In this document: in pieces, positions 34,351 through 43,561 of the stretch
Position numbering within the stretch: position 1 is the stretch's first letter
Layout: each line of letters opens with the position of its first letter
Source of the DNA: FEN-1297 sp021817845
GTDB taxonomy: Bacteria; Bacteroidota; Ignavibacteria; Ignavibacteriales; Ignavibacteriaceae
Direction: 5' to 3'
DNA: 64,000 bases
Assembly (NCBI GenBank): GCA_021817845.1
Contig: JAKAFW010000015.1
Span: forward strand, 19,180 to 83,179
Program-made: the position numbers and the translations under genes
The notes under the pieces: model-generated
What the model saw: only the letters and a program-made list of their open reading frames with translations
What the model was told of the DNA's origin: nothing
Database searches by the model: none

Positions 34351-34483
34351 GAAAAAATTATCAACTAAAATTAAAGTCGGAGTAATACAAGGTTTGCCAA
34401 AAATGCTTATACAACCCGATTTTATTTATTATAATTTTCTTGCAGCTTACAAAGTAATTATTCAGATTGACAATAGAATTTAT

Positions 34484-34531
34484 TGGGATAACGTATTGGC
34501 TTAATAGTGGATACGAAAAATAAATATAAAT
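34484..34531. repeat. 50-bp sequence shared with the integrase-remnant leader
   Basis: The stretch containing GAATTTATTGGGATAA and GGATACGAAAAATAAAT is about 90% identical, with one short gap, to 20983-21041 in front of the integron-integrase remnant. Both copies lie 20-60 bp before an open frame. Its function is unknown; a mobile leader or promoter is possible. Confidence 0.55.
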
Positions 34532-34550
34532 TTGTGCAAAGGAGTTACGT

Positions 34551-34979
34551 ATGAACAAAAATCTGATCGCAAGGGCTTCCATGACCACCAACGCTCTCGG
34601 CGCCAAAGTGTGGGATGCGCTCGTGAATCCCGAAGCCATCAAGCAATACATGTTTGGCACTAATGTTGTCTCGGACTGGCACGAAGGGAGCCCGATTGTC
34701 TGGAAAGGAGAGTGGCAGGGTAAAGCTTACGAGGACAAAGGCGTGATTCTTCAGTTCAATCCGGGGCAAACAATTCAGTACAGTCATTTCAGCCCACTTT
34801 CTGGTCTCCCTGATAACCCGGAGAACTATCATACTGTAACCATCGAGTTGTCTGGCGAGGGAGATCAAACCCGCGTCTCGCTGGCCCAAGACAATAATCC
34901 GACTGAGCAGGCGCGCGATCATTCCGAAAAGAATTGGGAGATGATGCTCACTGCCCTGAAAAAGTTCTTGGAGCAATAG
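34551..34979 (+). CDS. SRPBCC (AHSA1/START-like) domain protein
   Basis: The 142-residue protein has the AHSA1-type helix-grip pattern: VWDALVNPEAIKQYMFGTNV, then WHEGSPIVWKGEWQGK, HTVTIELSGEGDQTRVSLAQ and a long C-terminal helix with NWEMMLTALKKFLEQ. These proteins bind hydrophobic ligands or act as co-chaperone-like modules. The coding DNA is strikingly richer in G+C and uses different codons from the AT-rich neighbours, which marks it as recently transferred. AAAGGAG lies upstream. An attC-like box follows the gene. Confidence 0.88.
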   Translation: MNKNLIARASMTTNALGAKVWDALVNPEAIKQYMFGTNVVSDWHEGSPIVWKGEWQGKAYEDKGVILQFNPGQTIQYSHFSPLSGLPDNPENYHTVTIELSGEGDQTRVSLAQDNNPTEQARDHSEKNWEMMLTALKKFLEQ

Positions 34980-35032
34980 GCTGCGTGCGTGAAGAGGCTG
35001 GGGCCATATCCCAGCGCGCCGCCCCGTTAGGT
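34980..35032. other. attC-like site after the SRPBCC gene
   Basis: A GGCTGGGGCCATATCCCAGC hairpin-bearing stretch ends in CGCCCCGTTAGGT; GTTAGGT (35026-35032) fits the integron attC right-core consensus GTTRRRY. A left-core RYYYAAC partner is not evident on the 5' side, so the site is incomplete or degenerate. Confidence 0.4.
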
Positions 35033-35148
35033 TTACAAGCAGCAATCAGTTTTTCTATCTCTTGAAAATTGTAATTATATGTGCTATCATTACAATATAT
35101 GATTATAACAAAGGTTAAACCAATCTTACAAACGAAAGCAATTATCAA

Positions 35149-35859
35149 ATGAAAATCACAATGATTGGTCACAGCACAGTTTTGATTGAGACTGGTGGAC
35201 AGAAGATTCTCACAGATCCCTACTTCGGTTTATGGGGTAACATAGCCTATGCCCGTACAGCTCCTCCTGCAAAGACACGAGAGGAACTTCGAGATGTGAA
35301 TCTGGTACTCATTTCCCACAACCATTGGGATCATACTGACAGTAAGTTCCTGAAGTCTCTTGGGGAAGGCGTACCAGTTCTCGCACCCAATAGAACGAAG
35401 TGGATGACAAAGCTAAAAGGCGCAAAAAACCCTATAGGAATGAAAACCTGGGAGGAGAAACGCTTCGGGGCAATAACTATAACAGCTGTGCAAGCATTGC
35501 ATATTGCAGCGACAATTGGGTATGTAATTGAGAGTGAGGGGAAAAGGATCTATTTTGCGGGTGACACCTACTATCGTCCGTTCATGAAGAATATAGGACA
35601 ACGGTTTCAACTCGACGTAGCATTGATGCCGGTAACGACATTTCGTATCCCAATGACAATGGGAGAAAAAAGTGCAGTTCATGCTGTGCGCGACCTAAAG
35701 CCAGCCATAGTCATACCTATCCACCTTGGAATCAGACCTCGCTCACCCATGCTTCGAACAAGTCAAACCCCGGAAGGTTTTGCACGATATGTGCTTGAAA
35801 CGAGACTTGAAACTAAAATAGTTGTCCTGAATGAGGGAGAAAGCTGGACGTTATCATAG
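35149..35859 (+). CDS. UlaG-type metallo-beta-lactamase-fold hydrolase
   Basis: The 236-residue protein has the zinc-binding motif HNHWDHTD (about residues 64-71), further ligands in ALHIAAT and FAGDTYY, and PIHLGIRPRS near the end, as in the UPF0173/UlaG-like MBL hydrolases. Substrate unknown. The gene fills most of the interval between an attC-like GTTAGGT box (35026) and a GCCTAAC box (35886), the size and layout of a one-gene integron cassette. Its composition is also richer in G+C than the surroundings. Confidence 0.85.
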   Translation: MKITMIGHSTVLIETGGQKILTDPYFGLWGNIAYARTAPPAKTREELRDVNLVLISHNHWDHTDSKFLKSLGEGVPVLAPNRTKWMTKLKGAKNPIGMKTWEEKRFGAITITAVQALHIAATIGYVIESEGKRIYFAGDTYYRPFMKNIGQRFQLDVALMPVTTFRIPMTMGEKSAVHAVRDLKPAIVIPIHLGIRPRSPMLRTSQTPEGFARYVLETRLETKIVVLNEGESWTLS

Positions 35860-35885
35860 CACTGACCGGTATATGGGGAGATTGT

Positions 35886-35915
35886 GCCTAACAATTCACA
35901 AAATGAATTTTGCGA
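35886..35915. other. attC-like left core after the MBL-fold gene
   Basis: GCCTAAC (35886-35892) fits the attC consensus RYYYAAC and is followed by an AATTCACAAAATGAATT dyad, typical of the 5' side of attC sites. The 3' side is missing: the end of the convergent T9SS fragment begins at 35923. This suggests a truncated cassette boundary. Confidence 0.4.
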
Positions 35916-35922
35916 AGTGATT

Positions 35923-36383
35923 TTACTTCATCAAAATTAATTTCTTCGTCTCAGTAAAACCCCCCGCGGACATTCTGTAAAAATAAACTCCACTTGCCCA
36001 TTGCTTGCTTGCAGTATTCAACTGAGTTCTGTAATTTCCCGCCTTCTTTTCCTCATTTACCAAAGTTTTTAATTCGTTTCCTAAAACATCATAAACCTTT
36101 ATTATAACAAAACTGGTTTTAGGAACGGAGTAGTTTATTGTTGTTGTGGGATTAAACGGGTTTGGATAATTCTGATCCAACTTAAATGCTGTTGGTAGAT
36201 CTATTGTATTTATTTGAAAACTTTCGAGTGCTGGATTTGTGATTACTATACTCTGACCATCCTTCACTACTGTGTTTATCAGCGCTCCGCCAACCCTATC
36301 TCTTATACTTAAGTTTCCTCCCTCTACTTTCAAAGTTACCGGATATTCTGCCGATTGGATATGAATATCTTTCGTCCCATTAC
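35923..36383 (-). pseudogene. T9SS cargo fragment cut by a repeat insertion
   Basis: About 153 codons remain, ending in a complete sorting domain (FKLDQNYPNPFNPTTTINYS to FTETKKLILMK). Upstream it runs directly into family A repeat copy 3 at 36384; the open frame continues to 36519 only because the repeats are open by chance. No N-terminal part of the original protein is recognisable on the other side. Confidence 0.7.
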
Positions 36384-36646
36384 TTAAGGGCAGTTCTAAA
36401 AATTTCAATACCTGCCGGTAGAGGCTGTTGCACAACTCCAAAATGTCATTTCGAAGGAGCCTGCCTGTCCGGTAGGCAGGTCTTCGAGCGCCTGCCCCGT
36501 ATGCGGGAAGAAATCCCATTTCAGACAGTTTTGAGACCTCTCTTTACGTTCGAGACTCAATAGGAGAGTTCTGCAACACTTTCAACAAGAAGGTAGGTTC
36601 TCTGCGTTAAATTTTTATAAAAGAAAGTTTTTAGTAGTGCCCTTAA
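36384..36646. repeat. Family A repeat copy 3, interrupted by a family B repeat
   Basis: The left arm (TTAAGGGCAGTTCTAAAAAT) and right arm (TTTTTAGTAGTGCCCTTAA) of an A unit are separated by a B unit at about 36421-36585, inserted at the central CCGGCAGG palindrome. The order of events is clear: A was there first, B came later. Confidence 0.85.
36421..36585. repeat. MITE-like repeat, family B copy 2 (nested)
   Basis: GAGGCTGTTGCACAACTCC at one end and GAGAGTTCTGCAACACT at the other, with the family B interior (TGTCATTTCGA, GCGGGAAGAAATCCCATTT, CTCTCTTTACGTTCGAGAC). About 165 bp. Confidence 0.8.
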
Positions 36647-36732
36647 TTCTCCTTCTTTATAATTTGATGATAAGATGATTTAAGATAGAGTGCACTTTAT
36701 TTTTGAAACCTATTTAACCTCTCTACAGAAAA

Positions 36733-37857
36733 TCAGACTAAAAATTCTAAATAATTATGGCGAGTAATCAATTTTACCGTGCTTTCCGAATAGGCGCTTA
36801 AAAACTCCTTGGGGACGGCAAAATTATGTTTCTTCCATTTAAATTCATAACCTGACAATATTCCACCCGAATCTTCAACGTAGTCGATTTCTTTTCCGGC
36901 GGTTGTCCGCCAGAAATAAATATTAGCCGTAATCCCTAAATTATTATTACGCTTCACTCTTTCAATAACCATAAAATTTTCCCACAAAGCGCCAACGTCT
37001 TGTCGCAAAGAAACCGGATTAAGATTATTAATTAAGGCGTTGCGCAAGCCAAGGTCAACAAAATAGATTTTTCGTTTCTTCTTTAATTCATTTCTAATAT
37101 TGCGGGAAAAGGGCCCGACTTGAATTACTATATAAGCTTGCTCTAAAATTCGGATATAATTAGCAATGGTTACTTTATTTACGCCCAGCAGTAGCGCTAA
37201 TTCCGTATAAGAGACTTCACTGCCGATTTGCAACGCCAATGCCTGTAAAAGTTTCTCTAACAGCTCAGGGTTGCGAATATCTTGATAAGCCAGCACATCC
37301 TTGTATGAATAACTTGTCGCCAGTTCACGCACCCGCTTTTCTCTGTCCGGACCGGCAAAAATTACTCCCGGATACATACCAAAGATCAATCTATCTTCTA
37401 ATAATCTATCCATTTCCAAATGGGAGTATATCTGTTCTAACTCCTCAATGGAAAAGGGATAAAGAAAAAATTCTATTTTTCGACCCGTCAGCGGTTCGGA
37501 TATTTTTCCCGATAATTCAAAAGATGAAGATCCGGTGGCGATTATTTGAGTAACCGGGAAGTTATCGGCGAAAAGCTTTAAAGTTAAACCAATATTTTTA
37601 ATTCGCTGTGCCTCATCGATAACCACTAGCCGGCTCGAACCGATGAATGATTTCAGTTCTGTTGAAGTTTTATTGGTTAAAGCCTCTCGAACATCAGGCT
37701 CATCACAATTTAAATAAAGTGAATCATTCTTATATTTTTCCAAGATTTTTTGCACTAAAGTAGTCTTTCCCACCTGCCGGGCACCATAAATAGCCACTAT
37801 TTTACCTTTAAATAGCGCTTCCTCCAGATCTTTTTGAATATGTCTTATAATTATCAT
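36733..37857 (-). CDS. DUF4143-type AAA ATPase
   Basis: The 374-residue protein has Walker A GARQVGKTTLVQ (about residues 20-31), Walker B RLVVIDEAQRI (about 78), sensor-like IIATGSSSFELSGK (about 110), a winged-helix segment (LALLLGVNKVTIANYIRILE) and the C-terminal DUF4143 nuclease-like region with WENFMVIERVKR, YFWRTTAGKEIDYVED and EFKWKK. Members are widespread in Bacteroidota; their role is unclear, with suggestions of defence or regulation. It is transcribed alone. The gap 37858-38214 after its start contains only hairpin C2. Confidence 0.88.
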   Translation of the reverse strand: MIIIRHIQKDLEEALFKGKIVAIYGARQVGKTTLVQKILEKYKNDSLYLNCDEPDVREALTNKTSTELKSFIGSSRLVVIDEAQRIKNIGLTLKLFADNFPVTQIIATGSSSFELSGKISEPLTGRKIEFFLYPFSIEELEQIYSHLEMDRLLEDRLIFGMYPGVIFAGPDREKRVRELATSYSYKDVLAYQDIRNPELLEKLLQALALQIGSEVSYTELALLLGVNKVTIANYIRILEQAYIVIQVGPFSRNIRNELKKKRKIYFVDLGLRNALINNLNPVSLRQDVGALWENFMVIERVKRNNNLGITANIYFWRTTAGKEIDYVEDSGGILSGYEFKWKKHNFAVPKEFLSAYSESTVKLITRHNYLEFLV

Positions 37858-38124
37858 ATGTATTTGAGCTATTATATTAACCTAAATATATATCATTTGC
37901 GTCAGTAAGTCAATTATCTGGAGTCTGTATAATATTTTGTGTAAACCCTCTCTACTATTGTAACAGTTATGTTTTGCAAGATACATCTAATCCGTACATC
38001 TCTTGAACGTGTGCCTGTATGTCCCGTACTGCCATTTCCTTGTCATACTAAGATGGCACGGCAGCCACAATTACTATAAGTCAATTAGTAAGTCACCTTA
38101 GCAAAAAGTTATTATTACATAGTG

Positions 38125-38156
38125 AAACTCCGAGGTTTTCCTAAACCTCGGAGTTT
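38125..38156. repeat. Hairpin repeat, family C copy 2
   Basis: AAACTCCGAGGTT (38125-38137) with its complement at 38144-38156; the same loop and core as copy 1 with two changed bases in the outer stem, compensated on both sides. Confidence 0.8.
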
Positions 38157-38214
38157 TGCACTTCACTTCTTTTATATTTGAAATTGTCTGCGTAACATGA
38201 GTTAGTAAATCATT

Positions 38215-39087
38215 TCAAAATAATTTGAAATAAAAAGCAAAAACTCCTAAAGATGCAAAAAGACAATAGTATCCAAACCATTGCCAACGTCCGCCTTCTA
38301 ATAACCGGGATAGTAATTTAAGGGCAAGTAGACCGGCAAGAAAACTGAATACCATACCAACCATACTTGGAATAAAAAGATGCAAAGTTGAAACATTGCT
38401 ATTCACTGAATGATCTTTTAGCAATCGATAGGCTTCTTTAGCAACAACTGCTGGGGTTAATATAACTGCTAACGCAAAACTAAATTCCTCAACTTTTTGC
38501 TTAGGCAAACCAAATAATAAGCCGGTAGAAATAGTAGAACCGGAACGGGAAAAACCTCGGAAGGGAAGGCAAACGCCTTGTATAATTCCTATCCAGATAG
38601 AATGCTTTGCAACTATGTCTTCATTTTTTGCAGCTTTTGATTCATGCAAACCGGAATATATAATCATCAGACCAACTGCCGCTAAGGAAATAGCAATTAA
38701 AGGAAGGTTGGAAAATAAGTCCTCGATTTGCATATTTGGGACGTTTCTCATAAAGACTTTTTCGATAAGTTCTTTTAATCCAAGCCCTACAATCCCTGTA
38801 AATATTGTTGCAATTACAAGTTGCTTCGCAAAATCGCGAAGTTTTTCCTTTGAAGTAAAATAATCCCGCTTCCATCCTTTCCAGAAATAAACTAAGACGG
38901 CAAACATAGTACCGGTATGCAGCATAACAAGAATCATAGTCATTTCAGGAGACGATGGATGCAAACCCATTAATTTTTCAGCAATGATTACATGTGCAGA
39001 GCTTGAAACAGGAAGTAATTCACATGCTCCCTGTATGATTGCAAGTATTAAGACCTGGAAATAATTAAGCATAAAAATAAAATCCAT
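38215..39087 (-). CDS. uppP: Undecaprenyl-diphosphatase
   Basis: A 290-residue polytopic membrane protein of the BacA/UppP family, which recycles undecaprenyl diphosphate to the monophosphate carrier for peptidoglycan and glycan synthesis. Signature motifs: QGACELLPVSSSAHVIIAEK near the N-terminus and PFRGFSRSGSTISTGLLFGL near residue 175, plus about eight membrane segments. A later ATG (38215-39072 product, beginning MLNYFQVLIL) is equally likely as the start. Located with no operon partner next to the large repeat field. Confidence 0.92.
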   Translation of the reverse strand: MDFIFMLNYFQVLILAIIQGACELLPVSSSAHVIIAEKLMGLHPSSPEMTMILVMLHTGTMFAVLVYFWKGWKRDYFTSKEKLRDFAKQLVIATIFTGIVGLGLKELIEKVFMRNVPNMQIEDLFSNLPLIAISLAAVGLMIIYSGLHESKAAKNEDIVAKHSIWIGIIQGVCLPFRGFSRSGSTISTGLLFGLPKQKVEEFSFALAVILTPAVVAKEAYRLLKDHSVNSNVSTLHLFIPSMVGMVFSFLAGLLALKLLSRLLEGGRWQWFGYYCLFASLGVFAFYFKLF

Positions 39088-39144
39088 TGTTTTTGAAAAT
39101 GCAAACTTAATTAATACAATTTAAACTAACCACAATAATTATAT

Positions 39145-39397
39145 ACTCATGTTACGAACCTTTGGAATGCCTGTCTTACGAGACTGTTGCACAACTCCAA
39201 AATGTCATTTCGACCCTGCCTACCGTCAGGCAGGCGGAGGGCCTGTCCCGTATGCGGGAAGAAATCCCATTTTAGATAGTTTTGAGACCTCTCTTTACGT
39301 TCGAGACTAAATAGGAGAGTTCCGCAACACTCTCTACCGGCAGGTAGGTTCTTTGCGTTAAATTTTTATAAAAGATAGTTTTTAGAAGTGCCCTTAA
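39145..39397. repeat. Composite repeat: 29-bp leader, family B copy 3, right half of family A
   Basis: A 29-bp leader (39145-39173, containing ATGTTACGAACCTTTGGAAT) is followed by a B unit (39180-39333) and then the right half of an A unit ending TAGAAGTGCCCTTAA at 39397. The left half of A is missing. The leader recurs at 40102-40130 before B copy 4. This is part of the 1.8-kb gene-free stretch 39088-40930. Confidence 0.8.
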
Positions 39398-39449
39398 TAT
39401 TAAAAACAAATAATGATCATTTGTATGAAATCGATTAAAAGGTATTATA

Positions 39450-39520
39450 GCAGCCCACGAATTTTATTCGTGGGTAAAAGAAATGAAAAGAATACCTTAT
39501 AACCGATTCATCGGTTTCTT
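39450..39520. repeat. Double-hairpin repeat, family D copy 2
   Basis: CCCACGAAT/ATTCGTGGG (39454-39474) then AACCGAT/ATCGGTT (39501-39516). Both stems carry compensatory changes relative to copy 1 at 6745-6815, so pairing is conserved. Confidence 0.75.
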
Positions 39521-39599
39521 GGTTTCTCAATTGCCATTTTTATAATGATATAAATTCTTGTTCGTATATAAATGTTAATTTTGAATATGGTATTGTCTA

Positions 39600-39920
39600 C
39601 AAACGTTTCGCCCCTCCGGGGCTCTTAAATATTTTTTTGGGGATAATTATTACTACTAATGTATCGCTCTCTTGGGGCTTCTTTGATATAATAATAAATT
39701 ATTGTGCAATTTGATATAATCACAATTCATTATGCGAAACACAAAATTGCAAAACATGAATATGCTCTCATAATTGTTGATTCCCCGCAAACCCCGCAAG
39801 CGGGGCAAACGTGGCATGCCCGCAAAAGTGTAAGAACCGCAGAGCGGTGACATATTAGTAGAAAAAGATAAAAAAAAGAATAAAGCTCCGGAGGAGCGAC
39901 ATATAATTAATTTTTAGAAG
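39600..39920. repeat. Inverted pair of CTCCGGAGGAGC-type REP elements
   Basis: GTTTCGCCCCTCCGGGGCTC near 39606 and AGCTCCGGAGGAGCGACATA near 39887 are inverted relatives; AACCGCAGAGCGGTGACATA (about 39835) and a GCGAACCCCGCAAGCGGGGC-like dyad (about 39785) lie between. These are REP-like intergenic repeats. A further perfect dyad, GTCGCAAC/GTTGCGAC, follows at 39953-39988. Confidence 0.6.
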
Positions 39921-40101
39921 GGCATTATCTAAAGAATGTCGTTGGTATTTGTGTCGCAACTATGTGGCTCTTAGATTCTTGTTGCGACAAATGTGTATGT
40001 ACGAAATATGATGGATTGTTCTGTAGTGTACAATATAAAATAATAATCCCGCATAATTTCGCAGGTTATTATAAATTCCAAAATTATTTTGGATAGCAGT
40101 G

Positions 40102-40295
40102 ACTCATGTTACGAACCTTTGGAATGCCTGCCTGCCGAGGCTATTGCACGACTCCAAAATGTCATTTCGACCCTACCTACCGTCAGGCAGGCGGAGGGCC
40201 TGTCCCGTTTGCGGGAAGAAATCCCATTTTAGACAGTATTGATACCTCTCTTTACGTTCGAGACTAAATAGGATAGTTCTGCACCACTCTCTGTC
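40102..40295. repeat. 29-bp leader plus family B repeat copy 4
   Basis: Same leader as at 39145, then a B unit (40138-40293) with some divergence (GGCTATTGCACGACTCC; GATAGTTCTGCACCACTC). No A half follows; the sequence passes straight into the variable tandem tract. Confidence 0.8.
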
Positions 40296-40309
40296 GGCAG
40301 GTTGAAAAA

Positions 40310-40610
40310 ATGGAGTTATGGAATAGACTAATTTTTTCCATTTCCCATTTCCCATATTCCATATCCCATATCCCATATTCCATATTCCATATTCCATATT
40401 CCATATTCCATATTCCATATCCCATATTCCATATTCCATATCCCATTTCCCATATTCCATATCTCATTTCCCCCTATCGGCCATTTTGTCATACCTAAAA
40501 TCTTTTTTCCCTATGTTTTGCCAAAATCTACCAGGCCTCTGCTAGGCATCTGCCAAGCCTAAAACATGCCTTTAATTCTTATTAAATTATTCTGGGAAAA
40601 AACCGGTCAA
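40310..40610 (+). repeat. Long repeat F copy 1: variable CCATATTCCATAT tract plus conserved block
   Basis: From about 40334 to 40470 the DNA is a run of CCATATTC/CCATATCC units. It is followed by a block (TCGGCCATTTTGTCATACCT, AATCTTTTTTCCCTAT, then CTGCCAAGCCTAAAAC) that recurs in inverted orientation at 51494-51620. The block is conserved but the tandem words before it differ completely between the two copies. Confidence 0.7.
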
Positions 40611-40930
40611 AATGTCACACTCATCCACATATATTGGTGTGACAGATAAAAAGTATTTACCATTTTTTATCCATCATATTCAATCTCCCGATTCACTTGA
40701 TTTGTGCAAATTCTTCATGCTCTTTTTTGAATCGTTCGCACAATTTCTTAATTTAACCCTTCTAAAATTGTAAGAGCATTACAACAATCTCTTGTTCCCA
40801 AAGGAATCAAGATTTTGTAAAAATGAATTTGTTAACTTTCTATGAGCATTTATCAACGTAAGATGATTCAAAAGCTCAAATTGCTTTAATGTTTAAACAT
40901 TAAACCAAGTAAAAATAATAAGGTGGATAT

Positions 40931-42166
40931 ATGAAGAATAGAGTTTGGCAGATTTTTATAATTCTAATTCCGGTTATAACCATAATGATAATTGGATGCA
41001 GTAAAAATGGAAGCAATCCGACCCAAACAAATATGAGCGGTAATATGCAGGGAAAAGTAACCAGTCAAACAGATGGTTCTGCAATCAGCGGTGCTTCTAT
41101 TCAGACTAACCCGGCGACAAGTTTAGTCTTTAGCGACCAATCAGGAAATTTCTCCATAAATGGAATAGCTGTCGGCTCCTATACTGTAAAAGCTTTAAAA
41201 ACCGGATACGTTAACGATTCATTAAATGTCTCTGTTACCTCGGGGAAAACTACAGTAGTAAATTTTCAATTAGCTGAACCTGATACAATTCCTGCAGTGG
41301 TAACATTATTATCACCCGGAAATGACTCGTCGAATGTGCCGATACCACCAACATTATCCTGGATCCCAAGTAGTGGAGCATCAAGCTATTCATTACAAGT
41401 ATCAATTCATTCTTCTTTTGATACTCTTATTGTGAACGGTAGCGGATTGACGAAGACAAGTTATCCTATAGGCGGTCTAAGTCTGTCTACAACCTATTAC
41501 TGGCGTGTAAGTGCAACAAACCAATATGGTACTTCCAATTGGTCAGCACCATCATGGTCTTTTACTACTTCGAATATTTATGGCATTCCTTGTCCGGGCA
41601 TTCCGACTGTAACCTATGAAGGTAAAGTTTATAATACTGTGCAGATCGGCAGTCAATGCTGGCTAAGAGAAAATCTTGATGTAGGATCAATGATTTATAA
41701 TTTATCAAATCAAACAAATAATAACCAAATAGAAAAATATTGCTATAACAATAATCCCGCAAATTGCGATACGTATGGAGGCTTATATCAATGGGACGAA
41801 GCGATGCAGTATGTTAATACTGAAAAGGCGCAAGGTATATGCCCAAGCGGATGGCACATTCCGACTTTATCAGAGATAAGCACTTTAAGAGCTTCAATTC
41901 ATAATGACGGTAATTCATTGAAAGATGTTAGTCAGGGAAGCGGTATCGGAACCGGTACAAACACAAGTGGCTTTTCTGCACTACTTTCAGGTTCCGGTTC
42001 TAACAGTGGCTTTAGTAGTATAGGAGATAATACGAGTTTTTGGGGATCTACGCAGTATGATATTTCTACAGCTCTTGCATTGTACTTGACAAGTTACGAT
42101 GGTAGCATTGCCTTCAGCTACTTTAGCAAAACAAGTGCTTTTAGTGTCCGCTGCGTGAAGAATTAG
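40931..42166 (+). CDS. FISUMP-domain lipoprotein with CarboxypepD_reg and Fn3 domains
   Basis: A 411-residue lipoprotein (signal IPVITIMIIGC). Domains: a carboxypeptidase-regulatory-like beta sandwich (residues about 38-120: GKVTSQTDGSAISGASIQTN), a fibronectin type III-like domain (about 125-215: PTLSWIPSSGASSYSLQVS, TTYYWRVSATN), and a FISUMP domain (about 225-411: QIGSQCWLRENLDVG, YGGLYQWDEAMQY, CPSGWHIPTLSEI, FWGSTQYD, SAFSVRCVKN) with paired cysteines. FISUMP is a surface domain of unknown function abundant in Fibrobacter and Bacteroidota. Ribosome-binding site AAGGTGG. A thioredoxin-domain gene follows. Confidence 0.9.
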   Translation: MKNRVWQIFIILIPVITIMIIGCSKNGSNPTQTNMSGNMQGKVTSQTDGSAISGASIQTNPATSLVFSDQSGNFSINGIAVGSYTVKALKTGYVNDSLNVSVTSGKTTVVNFQLAEPDTIPAVVTLLSPGNDSSNVPIPPTLSWIPSSGASSYSLQVSIHSSFDTLIVNGSGLTKTSYPIGGLSLSTTYYWRVSATNQYGTSNWSAPSWSFTTSNIYGIPCPGIPTVTYEGKVYNTVQIGSQCWLRENLDVGSMIYNLSNQTNNNQIEKYCYNNNPANCDTYGGLYQWDEAMQYVNTEKAQGICPSGWHIPTLSEISTLRASIHNDGNSLKDVSQGSGIGTGTNTSGFSALLSGSGSNSGFSSIGDNTSFWGSTQYDISTALALYLTSYDGSIAFSYFSKTSAFSVRCVKN

Positions 42167-42208
42167 CCTGAAGGATATCTTACAGGTAATTTTATTAAGA
42201 GATATTGA

Positions 42209-43561
42209 ATGAAATATATTTCTATAGCAATCATACTCCTTATCGTTAGTGCTGCTCATGCACAAACCATTAAACTAATTGTACATGAAATACAGACAAG
42301 CAAGGCTTATATCTATTCACTTCAAGGAGAAAGAACTGATCTATTAGATTCGGTTGAATCTAATAAAAAGGATGAATTTGTTTATCACTTTAACATAGCT
42401 AAATACCATACTGGCTTTTATCGCATAACCTTTGGAACAACCCGGTGGATAGATTTTATCTATGACGGAAAAAACATTGAGATAAAAACAGACGCAAATA
42501 ATATTTTGGATAGTTTGCATGTTGACACCTCTGAGAGCAACCGGCTATATTATTCATTCATAAAGATTAACAAATTATATAAGACTAAAACAGAGTTGCT
42601 CCAACTTATACTTGCGCGCTATCCAAAAGATGATGAATATTATAAGACAACCAAGTCCACACTTTCTCAAGTTCAGCAAGAATACTTAAATTTTATAGAT
42701 AATACTTCTCAAGCAGATCCGGGTTCCTTTATAGCAAGGTATATCAAATCTTCTCAACTACCGGTTTTTGATGAGAGTCTGCCCCCGGATAAACAATTAG
42801 ATTTCTTAAAAGCACACTCTTTAGATAATGTAGATTTTCAGGACGGCGAATTAACCTATTCAGATCTATTCACGAGTAAAACTATAGAGTATTTAACATA
42901 TTATCGCAATCCGCAATTACCAAAAGAACTTCTTGAAAAAGAATTTATTATTGCCATAGATACAATATTAAATAAAGCTAAGGTTAATTATAGAGTTTAT
43001 AAGCAAATTGTCGAATACTTAATAGATGGGTTTAAGAAATTTGGATTTGAAAATGACCTTAACTATGTAGTTGATAATTATGTAATAAAGGACAATTTAT
43101 GTTTGGATGATGAAACTGAGAAATCAATTCAGCTTATGCTGGATCAAGATAAAATTCTTCGCATAAATTCTACTGCACCAAACATAATAATGAAAGATAC
43201 TTCGGGCAATCAAATTGACCTGGGAAAAATAAAAGCGGATAATATCTTAATATTATTTTATGCAAGCTGGTGTCCTCATTGCCAGGTTATGATTCCGAAG
43301 CTGGCGGAATATCTAAAAAGCCATAAAAGAAATAGTTTGAAAGTATTAGCTATTTCCTTAGATACAGATAGAAATGCTTGGATAAATTTTATTAGGAATA
43401 ATAAATTAAGCTGGATAAATATATCTGATCTTAAAGGATGGAGCGGTAAATCTGCATCAGATTATTTTATTTATGCAACACCAACAATGTTTTTACTTGA
43501 TCGAGATAAAAAGATAATCGGAAAACCTACGACTATAGCCGGGCTTAATAAATTGTTTTAA
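42209..43561 (+). CDS. TlpA-like thioredoxin-domain protein
   Basis: The 450-residue protein has a signal peptide (IAIILLIVSAAHAQ). A long helical/beta N-terminal region like the DUF4369-type extension of Bacteroidota thioredoxin proteins precedes a C-terminal TlpA domain (about 325-450) with the redox motif FYASWCPHCQVMIPK (CPHC about residue 356) and ATPTMFLLDRDKKI with the cis-proline. It is a periplasmic disulfide or thiol oxidoreductase. The preceding FISUMP lipoprotein has many cysteines and could be a client; that link is inference. Confidence 0.88.
   Translation: MKYISIAIILLIVSAAHAQTIKLIVHEIQTSKAYIYSLQGERTDLLDSVESNKKDEFVYHFNIAKYHTGFYRITFGTTRWIDFIYDGKNIEIKTDANNILDSLHVDTSESNRLYYSFIKINKLYKTKTELLQLILARYPKDDEYYKTTKSTLSQVQQEYLNFIDNTSQADPGSFIARYIKSSQLPVFDESLPPDKQLDFLKAHSLDNVDFQDGELTYSDLFTSKTIEYLTYYRNPQLPKELLEKEFIIAIDTILNKAKVNYRVYKQIVEYLIDGFKKFGFENDLNYVVDNYVIKDNLCLDDETEKSIQLMLDQDKILRINSTAPNIIMKDTSGNQIDLGKIKADNILILFYASWCPHCQVMIPKLAEYLKSHKRNSLKVLAISLDTDRNAWINFIRNNKLSWINISDLKGWSGKSASDYFIYATPTMFLLDRDKKIIGKPTTIAGLNKLF

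Noticed and set aside
36384..36519. N-terminal extension of the T9SS fragment ORF
   Set aside because: These codons lie wholly within repeats A and B and encode no signal peptide.
40334..40470. CRISPR-like regular array
   Set aside because: The units are contiguous 7-8-bp words with no spacers of constant length and no cas genes nearby; it is a simple tandem tract within repeat F.
40173..40498. Overlapping frames on both strands with MGYGIW/ISHIPY repeats
   Set aside because: Pure translation of the CCATATTCCATAT tract and family B repeat.
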